Shown: positions 46,120 through 55,740 of the stretch, in pieces
Layout: each line of letters opens with the position of its first letter
Numbering within the stretch: the stretch's first letter is position 1
DNA from: Malachius bipustulatus
Lineage: Eukaryota > Arthropoda > Insecta > Coleoptera > Melyridae
Length of the DNA stretch: 64,000 bases
Assembly: GCA_910589415.1 (NCBI GenBank)
Contig: OU342635.1
Location: 10,168,001-10,232,000 of the forward strand
Direction of reading: 5' to 3'
The notes under the pieces: model-generated
Databases searched by the model: none
What the model was told of the DNA's origin: nothing
Seen by the model: the letters and a program-made list of their open reading frames with translations, nothing else
Made by a program: the position numbers and the translations under genes

Positions 46120-47045
46120 TATTCTCAAAACAAACAAAAAAATGAAAATTACAAAATGCTGACTTCCACTGTTGTTACTTTTTTTGTTAATTTTGTTAAT
46201 AACTTTTGTTAATTCTGGATGAAGAATTATGGTCTGCAAATATTTTTTCCATTATACTTATGCCAAGGTCAAAATATATCCTGGCCTGGTCCAATTTATT
46301 AAAAAAAAAGGACCAAATTTCAGGAAAATCTGGCCACATTTGAAAATTTGTCGTAACTTTGAATTTTCAGATTTGATTGTGCTTTCTAAGATGTGAGAAA
46401 AAGACGTAATGAAGCACGGCGAGATTCTCCAGGAAGCTAATTTGAGAAAAATCTAATCATAAATTAGAATTTGGTGATGATTCAAAAACAGGGTTCCATT
46501 TATATTTTTATTCATAATTCCGGGCTGTTTTGCCGTGGTCCATGAAATTTTTTAAAATTTTAGTCCTGATGATGGTTATATGGTACGAATAATATTCGAA
46601 AGACTAGATTTTTGGTAAAAAAAAGTTGAGAAATGGACATGTAAGCCGTTGTAAGACATTTGGAGCTGTTTTTAATGGATAACTGAAAAATTTGTAGCGT
46701 CTCTATTGAACGTTTCTTGCTTAACGGTGTGTTAAAAAAATATCATTATTTTCGAACGTATAGCCAATTCAACGCTTGATGGTTCAATTTGTTACCTCAA
46801 CCTGGTTCGACCAGATCATATTATCGTTTTGATGTTGCGGGGTTTCCAGGTGTTCTTCACGACTCCAACGTGTGTCGTTGCATAATTCCCCTTTTAAACA
46901 AAATCGATCCCGGCTCGGCTTGGGCTTGGGAATAGAGCGTACCTACATCAACTGCATTCACGAACCTGCAGATAATAGCATTTTAGTATATTGCTACTTG
47001 TTGCCATAACAAAAACTTTTTTTTTTGTAATGTTTTGTTGTAAAA
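46120..47045. other. Intergenic/intronic DNA, nothing recognised
   Basis: AT-rich, no supported gene. It may contain decayed upstream parts of the Penelope-like remnant that I cannot read. Confidence 0.35.
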
Positions 47046-47049
47046 TTTA

Positions 47050-47285
47050 TGTTCTTACCCCAAGTTTGTAGGACAAACTTATTGCAGAAGCCTAGCTAGG
47101 TATAACGAACACCTAAATTCTTACACAATCAAACATCCAGGGAGATCAAATTTTGTAAAACATTTCATTGAAACCAATCACAGGTTAAGAACAAACAAAT
47201 TTTTTTGAAGCACTCGCACTATAACTCAACAGACATTTACATAATCAACAATACGAACATTAATGAACAATTTAACATAGTAGGT
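47050..47285 (+). pseudogene. Penelope-like element remnant: GIY-YIG endonuclease domain
   Basis: From 47,065 the plus strand reads FVGQTYCRSLARYNEHLNSY, then KHPGRSNFVKHFIETNH. This has the order of a GIY-YIG nuclease: (Y/F)VGQT, R…R..EHL, and a later H…NH. GIY-YIG nuclease is the C-terminal domain of Penelope-like retroelements. A frame change near 47,200 continues into KHSHYNSTDIYIINN, resembling the end of such ORFs. No reverse transcriptase is visible upstream, so the copy is 5'-truncated and decayed. The hammerhead-like motif about 100 bp downstream fits this origin. Family identity is by motif only. Confidence 0.6.
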
Positions 47286-47388
47286 ACATGTCATTCATCA
47301 TTACTTGCTGTTAGTAATATATGTATGTATAGTTACTTAGCTGTTGCTACGTAACTATCAAGAATTTAAATATTATTCCTTTACATGT

Positions 47389-47430
47389 CTGAAGATGCTA
47401 TTTTAAAAGTGGTGAAACACGTTTCATATT
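47389..47430 (+). other. Hammerhead-like motif downstream of the Penelope-like remnant
   Basis: CTGAAGATGC…GTGGTGAAACACG, with a partly paired ATTTT/AAAA hairpin between the halves. Penelope-like elements are known to carry hammerhead motifs in their terminal repeats. Here the core is degenerate. Confidence 0.4.
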
Positions 47431-48174
47431 TAATACATTAATCATTAATATGAAAAATAGTTAGTGGGATTCATCATTAATTATGACGTTTGATGTGTTG
47501 GATAAACGAAAAAAAAAAGGATTAGAGAAGGAATTACCGACCGCTTAATTTAAAATTAGAAGGTAGAGAGGAGCTGAGTTAAAAATTGCGATAAAAGAAA
47601 TTTGTCAGGAATCATTTCCATTATTATAAAGATTTTACTTCACAAGGATAATGGAGTAATATAAGAAATCAAATTAACCGGATAAGGTTTCCAAGAATGC
47701 GACTACAATAAGAATTAAATTTTCCTTGCATTATATTTTTATTAAGAAAGAAGCTTCTTGTTGACAGACTGAAAATTTAATTTTTATCTTCATATTGCGT
47801 CGTGTTTTTTATATTCTAAGACGACGGATGAAGAATCTCCCGAGGATTACGACCTGAAATAAAAATCGAAATATATTCTTACATCAAAATTTCAGCAGGA
47901 GTTCTCGTGAGGAAGTTTAAAACTCCCTAGAGAAAGGCAACTTTCGGTTCGGAAACGCAATGAACTGTGATGGGAAATCAAAACGCCTAAAAACATGTTT
48001 AGACTTCCATGGCGAAAAAAAATAAATGAAATAACAAATGGATCTAAACTCGTTGAATATTATAAGCTATGATGTCAGAGCTGTTTGTTTCATATATCTT
48101 TAAATAGCTACACACATCAAAAGAAAAAAATATTTAAAAAAACTTCCAGCATTACTAATTATTAATGTTTAAAG
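47431..48174. other. AT-rich DNA, nothing recognised
   Basis: No feature that I can support up to the retrovirus insertion. Confidence 0.4.
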
Positions 48175-48178
48175 CAGG
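48175..48178. repeat. Target-site duplication (CAGG), 3' side of errantivirus
   Basis: CAGG here and at 55,992-55,995; a 4-bp duplication is usual for gypsy-type integrases. In element orientation it reads CCTG. Confidence 0.8.
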
Positions 48179-48430
48179 ATTTAAGTTCCCAAAGGGCAGA
48201 AGACCGTTTTTAAAAGAAATTATCTTTTATTTGAGCAAGACGTTACTTATACAGAGTCTCGTACAATACTAAATCTTATCATGCTAAAGTATACTTCATC
48301 TTAAAATAACTAACAATGCATTACTTATTCTATATTAATAATATGATATTGAGGTCTGCGTATTCACTGGAAGTGCTAATATGCAGACTTTGCGTTTCAA
48401 TTGTTCTTCTCCAGAATCGCCAACATAACT
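48179..48430 (-). repeat. 3' LTR of errantivirus (252 bp)
   Basis: Identical by eye to 55,740-55,991. In element orientation it starts AGTTATGTTGGCG and ends GGGAACTTAAAT. Confidence 0.95.
48226..48231 (-). terminator. AATAAA polyadenylation signal in the LTR
   Basis: AATAAA on the minus strand, about 47 nt before the LTR end; the same site lies at 55,787-55,792 in the other LTR. Confidence 0.55.
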
Positions 48431-48441
48431 CCTCCCTTCTT
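48431..48441 (-). other. Polypurine tract (plus-strand primer)
   Basis: AAGAAGGGAGG directly abuts the 3' LTR on the coding strand, as needed for plus-strand DNA priming. It overlaps the last two bases of the env stop codon. Confidence 0.85.
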
Positions 48442-50125
48442 AAGAGTGAAAAATCGATGCAGGAGATTTTTCAATATCTTCTAATTTTTTCTGCTTTTCC
48501 TTTTCTTCTGGTTTCTTAAAATATTTCTTGTAAACGCAATATGCAATAATAAAAATTACAATTATTGCTATTATGAACCATGTGATAATATTAGAAATTA
48601 GATTATGTTTATTAAAGTTTAAATTTATATGTTTTAGTTTTTCAAGATTTATATGAGATATATTTAAATGAATTTTTGGTGATTCTTTGTTGGGTAGAGT
48701 TTCTTTGAATCCGATTTCTTCTAAGTCGATGTTGACCGGTGGTTTGATTTCAATTATTCTTTCTTGATTTTCGGACGCGTAGAAGTATCGATTAAGAATT
48801 TTGGTGTTACATTTTCTTGGTACCACGTATAAGGTGGGCTTGTTAATCTTCTTATTTCTTGTATCTGGGCAGTTTTCTTCGATGGTGATAGATGTTTTTG
48901 GAATTATGATGATTACGTTGTCTTCTATCTGTTTGATAATGTCGTTTTCGATTTCGACGTGGATCTTGTTGCATTCGGACGCTGACTTCTGAAGAATCGC
49001 TCGCGCTATACAGGTGTCCTGTATAATATGATCTTCTTTTGAAGGAGAACAGACGTAGATGTCTTCCAGCTTAGGGCATGCCTCTTCCGTATGTAGTTGA
49101 TCTTGATCTGTGAGTGCTATATAAGGTGTAGCAGGTAGGATCATTTGGTTATTTATTGGAATAGGAACCACATGATAATAGGAGTATATCGTTGGATCAA
49201 TGAGAGGAATGTGAATTACAAAGAAAATCTTTTCCTCATTTATATAACTTTGGATACTCATATATCGATAGTATGAATGAATATTTTTAAAGTCAATAAT
49301 GCCTTTATCATATTTTTGTTTACTTTTGTTTACTAGACTAGCCAGATCATTTCTGGGTAAAACCTCATTAGTGATGGTATTTAATTTTGAAAGATATAAA
49401 GATATTTCGATCCTCATCATTTCGTTGTATAATTTCTGAAAACTTATATACAGTCGGTTCAATAAATTGTCTAGCTCTAAGTAATTTGCGATTGCTGATT
49501 CCGTTCTAATTAGTCTTTGGTTTAGATCAGCAACTTGATTTTCTATTAGCTGTAGGTTTTGATTGATATTTTCAATTGATCGATTGAATTTATCAGTTAG
49601 ATCGTTGTAAAGATCTATCTGGGTGTTTACGGCATTTTGGATTGTTTTCTGATTATTTTCTAACATGTTTAACGAATTATAAATTCGCTCTCCATCGTCA
49701 AAGTCTAGGGTTCCGAAAAGCCATTTAGATACGGAGCCACCTGCGTTAATTAATCCTCTTTTAAATCTTTTGTTATTAACTATATGATTGTCAGGTTGTA
49801 AATTCTCGTATAAGGTTTCAATGTATGGTGCTTGGTTTTCAATGTCATCTAAGCGTCTTGAAAGCGTTTTATTCATAAGCACACTGTCGCTTTTCTTAAT
49901 GAAACTTCGCGAATAATTTATAATTCTTTTAATCTGAGATATTTCTTCTTTTAATGGGTATATATTTACATAATATATGTAGGATGTTTTTGTATTAGTT
50001 AGGTATGCCATGCCTAAATGATGCGGATAAAATCCTGGATAGTTTTCTAACGATATTTGTGTTAGGGTGGTTTTAATAAAGGTAAGGGTTAGGATTAGTG
50101 CTAGTAAGTCTTTCCGTCTTGTCAT
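48440..50125 (-). CDS. env: Env: class I-like fusion glycoprotein
   Basis: 561-residue envelope precursor. Visible parts are an N-terminal hydrophobic signal peptide (about residues 6-22), a furin-type RFKR site at 120-123, and a glycine-rich hydrophobic fusion-peptide-like segment right after it (GLINAGG, 124-141). A long heptad/asparagine-rich helical region follows at about 145-215, then several cysteines, a transmembrane segment near 512-530 and a lysine-rich cytoplasmic tail. This layout matches the F-like envelope of errantiviruses, related to baculovirus F proteins. The ATG is 1 nt after a splice acceptor, so expression from a spliced mRNA is expected. The ORF is intact. It ends at the polypurine tract and begins 21 nt after pol. 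Confidence 0.9.
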   Translation of the reverse strand: MTRRKDLLALILTLTFIKTTLTQISLENYPGFYPHHLGMAYLTNTKTSYIYYVNIYPLKEEISQIKRIINYSRSFIKKSDSVLMNKTLSRRLDDIENQAPYIETLYENLQPDNHIVNNKRFKRGLINAGGSVSKWLFGTLDFDDGERIYNSLNMLENNQKTIQNAVNTQIDLYNDLTDKFNRSIENINQNLQLIENQVADLNQRLIRTESAIANYLELDNLLNRLYISFQKLYNEMMRIEISLYLSKLNTITNEVLPRNDLASLVNKSKQKYDKGIIDFKNIHSYYRYMSIQSYINEEKIFFVIHIPLIDPTIYSYYHVVPIPINNQMILPATPYIALTDQDQLHTEEACPKLEDIYVCSPSKEDHIIQDTCIARAILQKSASECNKIHVEIENDIIKQIEDNVIIIIPKTSITIEENCPDTRNKKINKPTLYVVPRKCNTKILNRYFYASENQERIIEIKPPVNIDLEEIGFKETLPNKESPKIHLNISHINLEKLKHINLNFNKHNLISNIITWFIIAIIVIFIIAYCVYKKYFKKPEEKEKQKKLEDIEKSPASIFHS

Positions 50126-50126
50126 T

Positions 50127-50142
50127 CTGAAAGCAGTGAAAA
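50127..50142 (-). promoter_or_regulatory. Splice acceptor for env mRNA
   Basis: A pyrimidine-rich stretch ends CTGCTTTCAG on the minus strand, with AG at 50,127-50,128. This leaves a single A before the env ATG. Errantivirus env is known to be made from a spliced subgenomic RNA. Confidence 0.65.
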
Positions 50143-50146
50143 TAAC

Positions 50147-53100
50147 TTAGTAAGTTTTTCGTGTGGGTTTCATTTTTGACTTATGTCTAGATGTTTTTGG
50201 TAAATTGACAGTTACCTTCTTGTTTTCTATTACTTTTGTTGCTTTAAACAAAGGGGCTGATTTTTGTTTCGAGGTGTTTTCAACATAGCTCGGTTTGTCT
50301 ACTGGTAAATTCGGTGGTTCTTGTCTATTTTGATTTCGAGAAGAAATCCATTTCTCTTTTTCCGTCTGTGATACATTATGTATTTTATCGAAAAGCATTT
50401 TACTGATTGTCCTATGTTGATGCATATAGTCTGTCATTATCATTTCGTTGGTAAGTTCGAAGGGGTTACGATTATCTAGATCGCAATTTAATATCTGGAA
50501 AGGTGTCATCTTAGTTGTACTGTGAATCGAATTATTGTAAGCTAGAATCGCGTAAGGGATGATTTCTTGGATTGTTTTGGCAGGAAATTCTGTTTTAAGA
50601 CATCTTATGTGTTCTAAGATTGAAGAGTTAAATCTTTCGACAGGGCTGTTCGAGTTAGAATTTAAAGGTGTCGTAAAATGTAATGAGATGTTATATAATT
50701 TACAAAAATCTCTTAACGTGACATTTTCGAATTCTCTTCCGTTATCACACGTAATTTGGTGTGGTATGTTATGATGTGAAACAAATTGTATTAGATTGTT
50801 TACAATTTCAATACAGTCGAATTTATATAGTGGGTAACATTGACCGTATTTCGAGAATGCGTCGATTATTGTCAGACATTTAATTTTGTCTATATGAAAG
50901 GTATCTATGTGAATTGTTTGAAAGGGTTTCATCGGAGTTGGTGTTAATTCGAATTTAGGTTGATACGGATGTCGTTCATATTTATTCTTCAAACATACTT
51001 CACATGAATTTATAAAGTTTGCAACGTCAGCGTTTAAATTAGGCCAAAAGTACTTTTTTCTGAGATTGTCAATTGTTTGTTGAATACCACGATGTCCAGT
51101 TTTTGTCTCGTGAAAGAATTTTATGTACATTTGTTGGTCGTCTTTTAATTCGATATCTTTAACTAAAGTATTCGAGTAGCATAGTTGAAATGCATTATTT
51201 TTGAATGTTTGCGTTAAAGCAGATAAAATTCGATAAGTTGGTGTTTCGAAAGTTTCGTCCATATTAAGGCAATATTTTGATTTTGGATTAACATAATTTT
51301 TGAATACTTCTAATATTCCAGTTTCTAAATCGTCATTGTTACAATTTAAAATTATCCTGTTGTTTTGGAACGGATGTTCTTTTGTTATTTTAAAATTTGG
51401 AATTGGTTTATTAATAATCACGATTTGGTTTTTATAGTAGTTAGTCACGTGATCGGTTATTGGTATGTCTAAAATTGGGGTTTCTGCGCTAGAATGTATA
51501 GTGTTGCTATCAGATATTGGGTTATCGTTAGTATCGATTGGATTATTATTCTCAATATTTTGGGTTTCTGTTTGATTGTTTGCAACAGATGTCTCACCGA
51601 TTTGGTCATTGAGGAATTTATTGATGTCGTCATCTCCCGTTTGTACCATTAAACTGTCGTTGTCTGGTAGTTCTAGAGGGTAAATTTGTTCGGTATTAAT
51701 TTTGATTCGCGATAAAGAATCTGCGTTGGTGTTAAGTTTTCCCTTTTTGTATATAATTTCATAGTCGTATTCGCTAAGAAGGAGTCTCCAGCGAACCAAT
51801 CTTGAGTTTGGTTGTTTCATGGAAAATAAGAAAGTAAGGGGTTGGTGGTCAGTTACTATTTTAAATTTCCTCCCAAATATGTAGGGTCGAAATGTTTTAA
51901 CCGCAAATATAATAGCGAGTAATTCTTTCTCTGAAACGTGATAGTTAATCTCTGCTGGGTTTAGAGTTCGAGAAGCATACGCTATAGGACGGTCAGAATT
52001 TATTGGTCCTTGCGAGAGTATTGCCCCAAGGGCGTATTGACTTGCATCTGTTGTTACTATAAATTCTTTATTAAAATCCGGGTAAGCTAAAATTGGTTCA
52101 TTACACAACAGTTCTTTGCATTTATTAAAGGATTCGACAAATTCGGGGGTGTGTTTTATAATTTCATTTTTCTTGAGACATTTAGTCAAAGGTTTTGTAA
52201 TTTTTGCAAAGTTATCGATAAATTTTCGATAATATCCGACCAATCCGAGATATGATTTTATTTCGCGGGCTGTTTTAGGTATTGGGAAATTTTTGATAAC
52301 GTGTAATTTCTTTGGATTTGGTTTTATTCCATCCGGTGTCACTATGTGACCTAGAAATTCGATCTCTTTCCGGAAAAATTCACATTTATCGGGTTGTATT
52401 TTCATGTTCGAATTCCTGAGTCGTTCGAACACAGATTTTAAATTATCTACATGTTCTTGTAGAGATGAACTGAAAATTATAATATCGTCCATGTAAACAA
52501 GACAACATTTATTGACTAAACCTTTTAGGACGTTATTCATAACGCGTTGGAATGTTGACGGTGCGTTTTTTAGGCCAAAGGGCATTCGAAGAAATTCGTA
52601 ATGACCTGATTCTGTCGAAAAGGCTGTTTTAGGTATGTCTTCAGGACACATTTCGATCTGGTGAAACCCGTTAGCGAGATCTAAAGTGGTGTAATAATTT
52701 GCTCGTCCTAACCTGTCTAATATGTCCGTTATATTAGGGATTGGGTATCTATCGTCAATGGTCTTCTCATTTAATTTTCGATAGTCCACAACGACACGCC
52801 ATTTCGGTTTGTTCGATGCGTCAATTTTTTTTGGAACTATCCATATAGGTGAAGTCCAAGGGCTGTCAGATGGTCTAATAATTTCGTCATTTAACATTTT
52901 ATCTATTTGTCTGTCAACCTCTGCTTTATGAATATAGGGGTATCTGTATGTTCTTGTATGTAAAGGAATTTCATCAGTTGTTCTTATTTGATGTTTTATA
53001 GCATTGGTAAAAGTTAATTTGGAATTTTCATTGTGAAAAATGTCCTTAAATTCATTGCATAACTTTTTTAGGCAGTTTTGTTCTTCTGAATTTAGATGTT

Positions 53101-53839
53101 TATCTCTGACCTGTGGTCTTTGGTGATTTTGGTAGTTTTCATTGACATAATTGATGTTATAATTTTGGATAGAGTAGTCTTTACCTATTAAGTTTACATC
53201 TAAGGTTGGTACTGATACAGTTTCGGTCTTATTAGTTGGATTGAAAATTTCAATTTTCGTTTTATTATTATTTACATAATTTAAAGATTCTAAAGAATAA
53301 CATTTCGAATCTGGATCTTCTAATTTGGGTAATAAAACAAGTCCTTCTTCTATGTTACAATTTACAATAATGATTCTACTAGAATTGGGATCAATATCAA
53401 ATGATAAATTTTGATCGCGTTGGTATTTTAATGGTATTGACATTTTATCATTGTATAATAAATTTTTCTCGAGGTCGATCTTTAATTTATTTTGTTTCAA
53501 AAATGGTAATCCTAAGAGTCCATTGAAAAATTTGTGAAAATCATAAATACAAGCTCTATAAACATTATCATTTTTAAATTCATTAAAAATAGGTATGTCA
53601 GCTCTAAAGCGTCCTTCCTTGTTTTCTCCGCATGTACTTATGGAAAAAGGGTTGTGGAAGATTTTATCAGAAAAATATTCTTCTGCAACTGATGGACTTA
53701 GAATTGAAGTAGTCGCGCCTGTGTCAATCAATAACTTTAATGGTGGATTTTTGATTTCGATGTATGGTAAATTACAATTGTTATTATCGGCAATATTTAA
53801 TTCAATTTCGTTTTTTCCGAGGCTGCTAACTGAAAATTT
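50147..53839 (-). CDS. pol: Pol: protease, reverse transcriptase, RNase H, integrase
   Basis: The frame is open from 53,839 and is entered by a -1 shift from gag. The first ATG-like codon near 53,731 is TTG, so it is not a normal start. Numbered from 53,731: aspartic protease DTGATTS (3-9); RT with DYRKLNEKT (317-325), MPFGLKNAPSTF (383-394) and catalytic YMDD (413-416); RNase H with TTDAS (D562), EKELL (E602) and TDHQ (D628). Integrase has a zinc finger H-H-C-C (about 874-913) and catalytic D943, D996 and E1032 (D,D-35-E). A basic C-terminal tail follows. The order PR-RT-RH-IN is gypsy-type. All key catalytic residues I can check are present and no stop interrupts the frame. Confidence 0.93.
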   Translation of the reverse strand, partial: KFSVSSLGKNEIELNIADNNNCNLPYIEIKNPPLKLLIDTGATTSILSPSVAEEYFSDKIFHNPFSISTCGENKEGRFRADIPIFNEFKNDNVYRACIYDFHKFFNGLLGLPFLKQNKLKIDLEKNLLYNDKMSIPLKYQRDQNLSFDIDPNSSRIIIVNCNIEEGLVLLPKLEDPDSKCYSLESLNYVNNNKTKIEIFNPTNKTETVSVPTLDVNLIGKDYSIQNYNINYVNENYQNHQRPQVRDKHLNSEEQNCLKKLCNEFKDIFHNENSKLTFTNAIKHQIRTTDEIPLHTRTYRYPYIHKAEVDRQIDKMLNDEIIRPSDSPWTSPIWIVPKKIDASNKPKWRVVVDYRKLNEKTIDDRYPIPNITDILDRLGRANYYTTLDLANGFHQIEMCPEDIPKTAFSTESGHYEFLRMPFGLKNAPSTFQRVMNNVLKGLVNKCCLVYMDDIIIFSSSLQEHVDNLKSVFERLRNSNMKIQPDKCEFFRKEIEFLGHIVTPDGIKPNPKKLHVIKNFPIPKTAREIKSYLGLVGYYRKFIDNFAKITKPLTKCLKKNEIIKHTPEFVESFNKCKELLCNEPILAYPDFNKEFIVTTDASQYALGAILSQGPINSDRPIAYASRTLNPAEINYHVSEKELLAIIFAVKTFRPYIFGRKFKIVTDHQPLTFLFSMKQPNSRLVRWRLLLSEYDYEIIYKKGKLNTNADSLSRIKINTEQIYPLELPDNDSLMVQTGDDDINKFLNDQIGETSVANNQTETQNIENNNPIDTNDNPISDSNTIHSSAETPILDIPITDHVTNYYKNQIVIINKPIPNFKITKEHPFQNNRIILNCNNDDLETGILEVFKNYVNPKSKYCLNMDETFETPTYRILSALTQTFKNNAFQLCYSNTLVKDIELKDDQQMYIKFFHETKTGHRGIQQTIDNLRKKYFWPNLNADVANFINSCEVCLKNKYERHPYQPKFELTPTPMKPFQTIHIDTFHIDKIKCLTIIDAFSKYGQCYPLYKFDCIEIVNNLIQFVSHHNIPHQITCDNGREFENVTLRDFCKLYNISLHFTTPLNSNSNSPVERFNSSILEHIRCLKTEFPAKTIQEIIPYAILAYNNSIHSTTKMTPFQILNCDLDNRNPFELTNEMIMTDYMHQHRTISKMLFDKIHNVSQTEKEKWISSRNQNRQEPPNLPVDKPSYVENTSKQKSAPLFKATKVIENKKVTVNLPKTSRHKSKMKPTRKTY

Positions 53840-55056
53840 TCATTTTCAGGTGATTGATTTATTTCTTGTGGATTGGAGTCTCGCGAATAATTACAATTTT
53901 GCAAGTTATTTTCATAAGGATGATAATAAGTATGGTTGTACGATTGATCATAGTGGTATTGATCGTCATAATATTGGTCATTGTAATATTCGGGGTTTTT
54001 ACAAAACTCATAATATTGTTGGTCTATATCGGGATTAGAATCATTATTTGGGTATAATGGTTCGTTTAAAGTCGAATTATCTTCGATGTTATGTACTTGC
54101 ATTTTATTAGGGTACCTAGATTGCAATGGTGTTTGGGGGTTTGTTTGGCTGGTTGAAATATTCATAGGTGTAGGTGCATGAGTGGGTTTATTACTGTTCA
54201 TAGGGTGAAAGACATTAGAAGGGTAAGGCTGATCAGGTCGCCTACGTTTGAAAGCTTGATTTTGAGTTTGAAAGTTATTATTGTAGTTTGGTGTTTGTCT
54301 TTGGAAATTATTGTTATTGTAAAAATTGGGTCTTTGGAAATTATTATTGAAATTTGGTCTTTGAAATGGTGTTGGTCTAGGAAAATTGTAGTTAGGAAAA
54401 TATGTTTTTTGTGGAATATGAAAGTTTGGTGGTCTTTGTGTGTTGAAATGTCTTTGGGGTATTTTAGGTGCCATGTTTAAATGTTGGAAGTTTTCTTCCT
54501 GAATTAAGAAGGCTTGGGCATCTTCTATTGTATTCGGATTTCGTAATCTAATCGCCATTTGTAACGTCATGGGGTGCAAGTTTCTCATGAAGGTATTTAA
54601 AACCATTTCTTCATAGTGAGCATATTTTATATCTTTTTTCTCGATAGTCATTTCGGTGACAGGTATGGCTTTTAATTTAGTGGCAATTTTACTTCTTAAA
54701 TTTTGCAAGCGATGTCCAAAATCTAATAGGGATTCCTTATTTAAAGGGGTGGCAATGTTTATGTCGTTTGCTAAGCATTCTATGCTGCGATGGTCATCGA
54801 AACATGAAATAAGTGCTGCTTTTGTTTTGGGCCAGGTCGTTAGATCGACTCGACTACCAATGAAGGCAAGGGCTCTATTAATTAATTTTGATTGAACGAG
54901 TCCTAGTAGATATGAATTTATTTCTGGTCGCTCGGGATCAGTGAATTGATTTAATAATCTTTCCGAATGTTCGATAAAGGGATAGAGGCCAAACTCATTG
55001 CCGTCATAACGTGGTATAGCTTCGGCATAAGCTCTAATTGCTGTATAGTCAGTCAT
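53797..55056 (-). CDS. gag: Gag structural protein
   Basis: 419 residues from the ATG at 55,054-55,056 (MTDYTAIRAYAEAIPRYDG). The frame is open further upstream, but only from a GTG, so I choose this ATG. The N-terminal half resembles an errantivirus capsid region (YDGNEF…, helical, with the central WPKTKAAL and HLQNLRSK-like helix segments). The C-terminal half is low-complexity, rich in N, Q, P, F and Y with repeated NFQRPNF-type motifs. No CCHC zinc knuckle is present, as in gypsy Gag. The ORF ends 43 nt downstream of where the pol frame opens. Confidence 0.85.
   Translation of the reverse strand: MTDYTAIRAYAEAIPRYDGNEFGLYPFIEHSERLLNQFTDPERPEINSYLLGLVQSKLINRALAFIGSRVDLTTWPKTKAALISCFDDHRSIECLANDINIATPLNKESLLDFGHRLQNLRSKIATKLKAIPVTEMTIEKKDIKYAHYEEMVLNTFMRNLHPMTLQMAIRLRNPNTIEDAQAFLIQEENFQHLNMAPKIPQRHFNTQRPPNFHIPQKTYFPNYNFPRPTPFQRPNFNNNFQRPNFYNNNNFQRQTPNYNNNFQTQNQAFKRRRPDQPYPSNVFHPMNSNKPTHAPTPMNISTSQTNPQTPLQSRYPNKMQVHNIEDNSTLNEPLYPNNDSNPDIDQQYYEFCKNPEYYNDQYYDDQYHYDQSYNHTYYHPYENNLQNCNYSRDSNPQEINQSPENENFQLAASEKTKLN
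53833..53839 (-). promoter_or_regulatory. Candidate -1 ribosomal frameshift site (A AAT TTT)
   Basis: In the gag frame the codons are GAA-AAT-TTT, giving the X-XXY-YYZ heptamer A-AAT-TTT. The pol frame has a TGA ending just before this heptamer and is open after it, so this is the first place where a -1 shift can work. An A6 run at 53,811-53,816 is a weaker alternative. Confidence 0.65.
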
Positions 55057-55435
55057 TCTGATTTGAAATGTAAAAGTAAATTCAAAATATTTACACAATA
55101 AAAAAACAGAAAACACAATAAATGCAGTAAATATAGATTTCACTAAAATTTTAGTGAAGTAAAAGTGCTAAAATATGTATATTTATGTACAGTTATAAAA
55201 ATAAATTGCTTATCTAAAATCACCTATTTAAAATTGGGATTGAAATATTCTTTAATAATAATTAATATGAGCAATCACTATAATTAAAATGAGCTATCAA
55301 ATTTATTTTATTTATTTAATAAAATATTATGATTTATTTATCAGAAATTGATTCAGCTTATTTAATTTCTTTCTTTGAAATAATTAATTTGACTTATTTT
55401 CTTTGCATTTCACTTAAACTAGGATTAGGAAAGGA

Positions 55436-55442
55436 ACTCACA
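55436..55442 (-). promoter_or_regulatory. Candidate splice donor in the errantivirus leader
   Basis: AAAT-GTGAGTT on the minus strand, upstream of gag, fits a donor for the env mRNA (acceptor at 50,127). Other GT sites exist, so this is tentative. Confidence 0.35.
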
Positions 55443-55722
55443 TTTACAGTGTGGGGCTCTCCTGGTTGAACTTGGGGATGATCCTATTCGTGGAAATCCT
55501 CTGTTCTGGTGATCTTCTTTCCAGATGCTGGGGTTGCTCTGGATACTCCTTGGAACACTTGTTCTTGGTGTAGAAATCGCCCGATGTTTCTGAGATCAGA
55601 CCCGATGCTGTGGCTCTCAGTACACTGAACCGAAATTTCACACCGATAGCACCTTAACGATTTGAAAATCGACTTTCGCACAAACTGATATACGTTCAGC
55701 TAATTAGTGACAAAAGGGCACT

Positions 55723-55740
55723 ATCCTACCGACTGCGCCA
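55723..55740 (-). other. Primer-binding site, tRNA-Ser-like
   Basis: TGGCGCAGTCGGTAGGAT directly follows the 5' LTR. TGG complements a CCA tail and GCGCAGTCG complements a tRNA-Ser acceptor end; the same type of site is known from 17.6 and 297. Its first T is also the last base of the LTR. Confidence 0.8.

Noticed and set aside
53595..54480. Plus-strand ORFs antisense to gag and pol
   Set aside because: They are low-complexity shadows of the Gag N/P/Q-rich region and the start of pol, with no domain.
55057..55143. Hydrophobic N-terminal extension of Gag resembling a signal peptide
   Set aside because: The extension begins with GTG (not ATG) and is simply open reading frame upstream of the ATG at 55,056.
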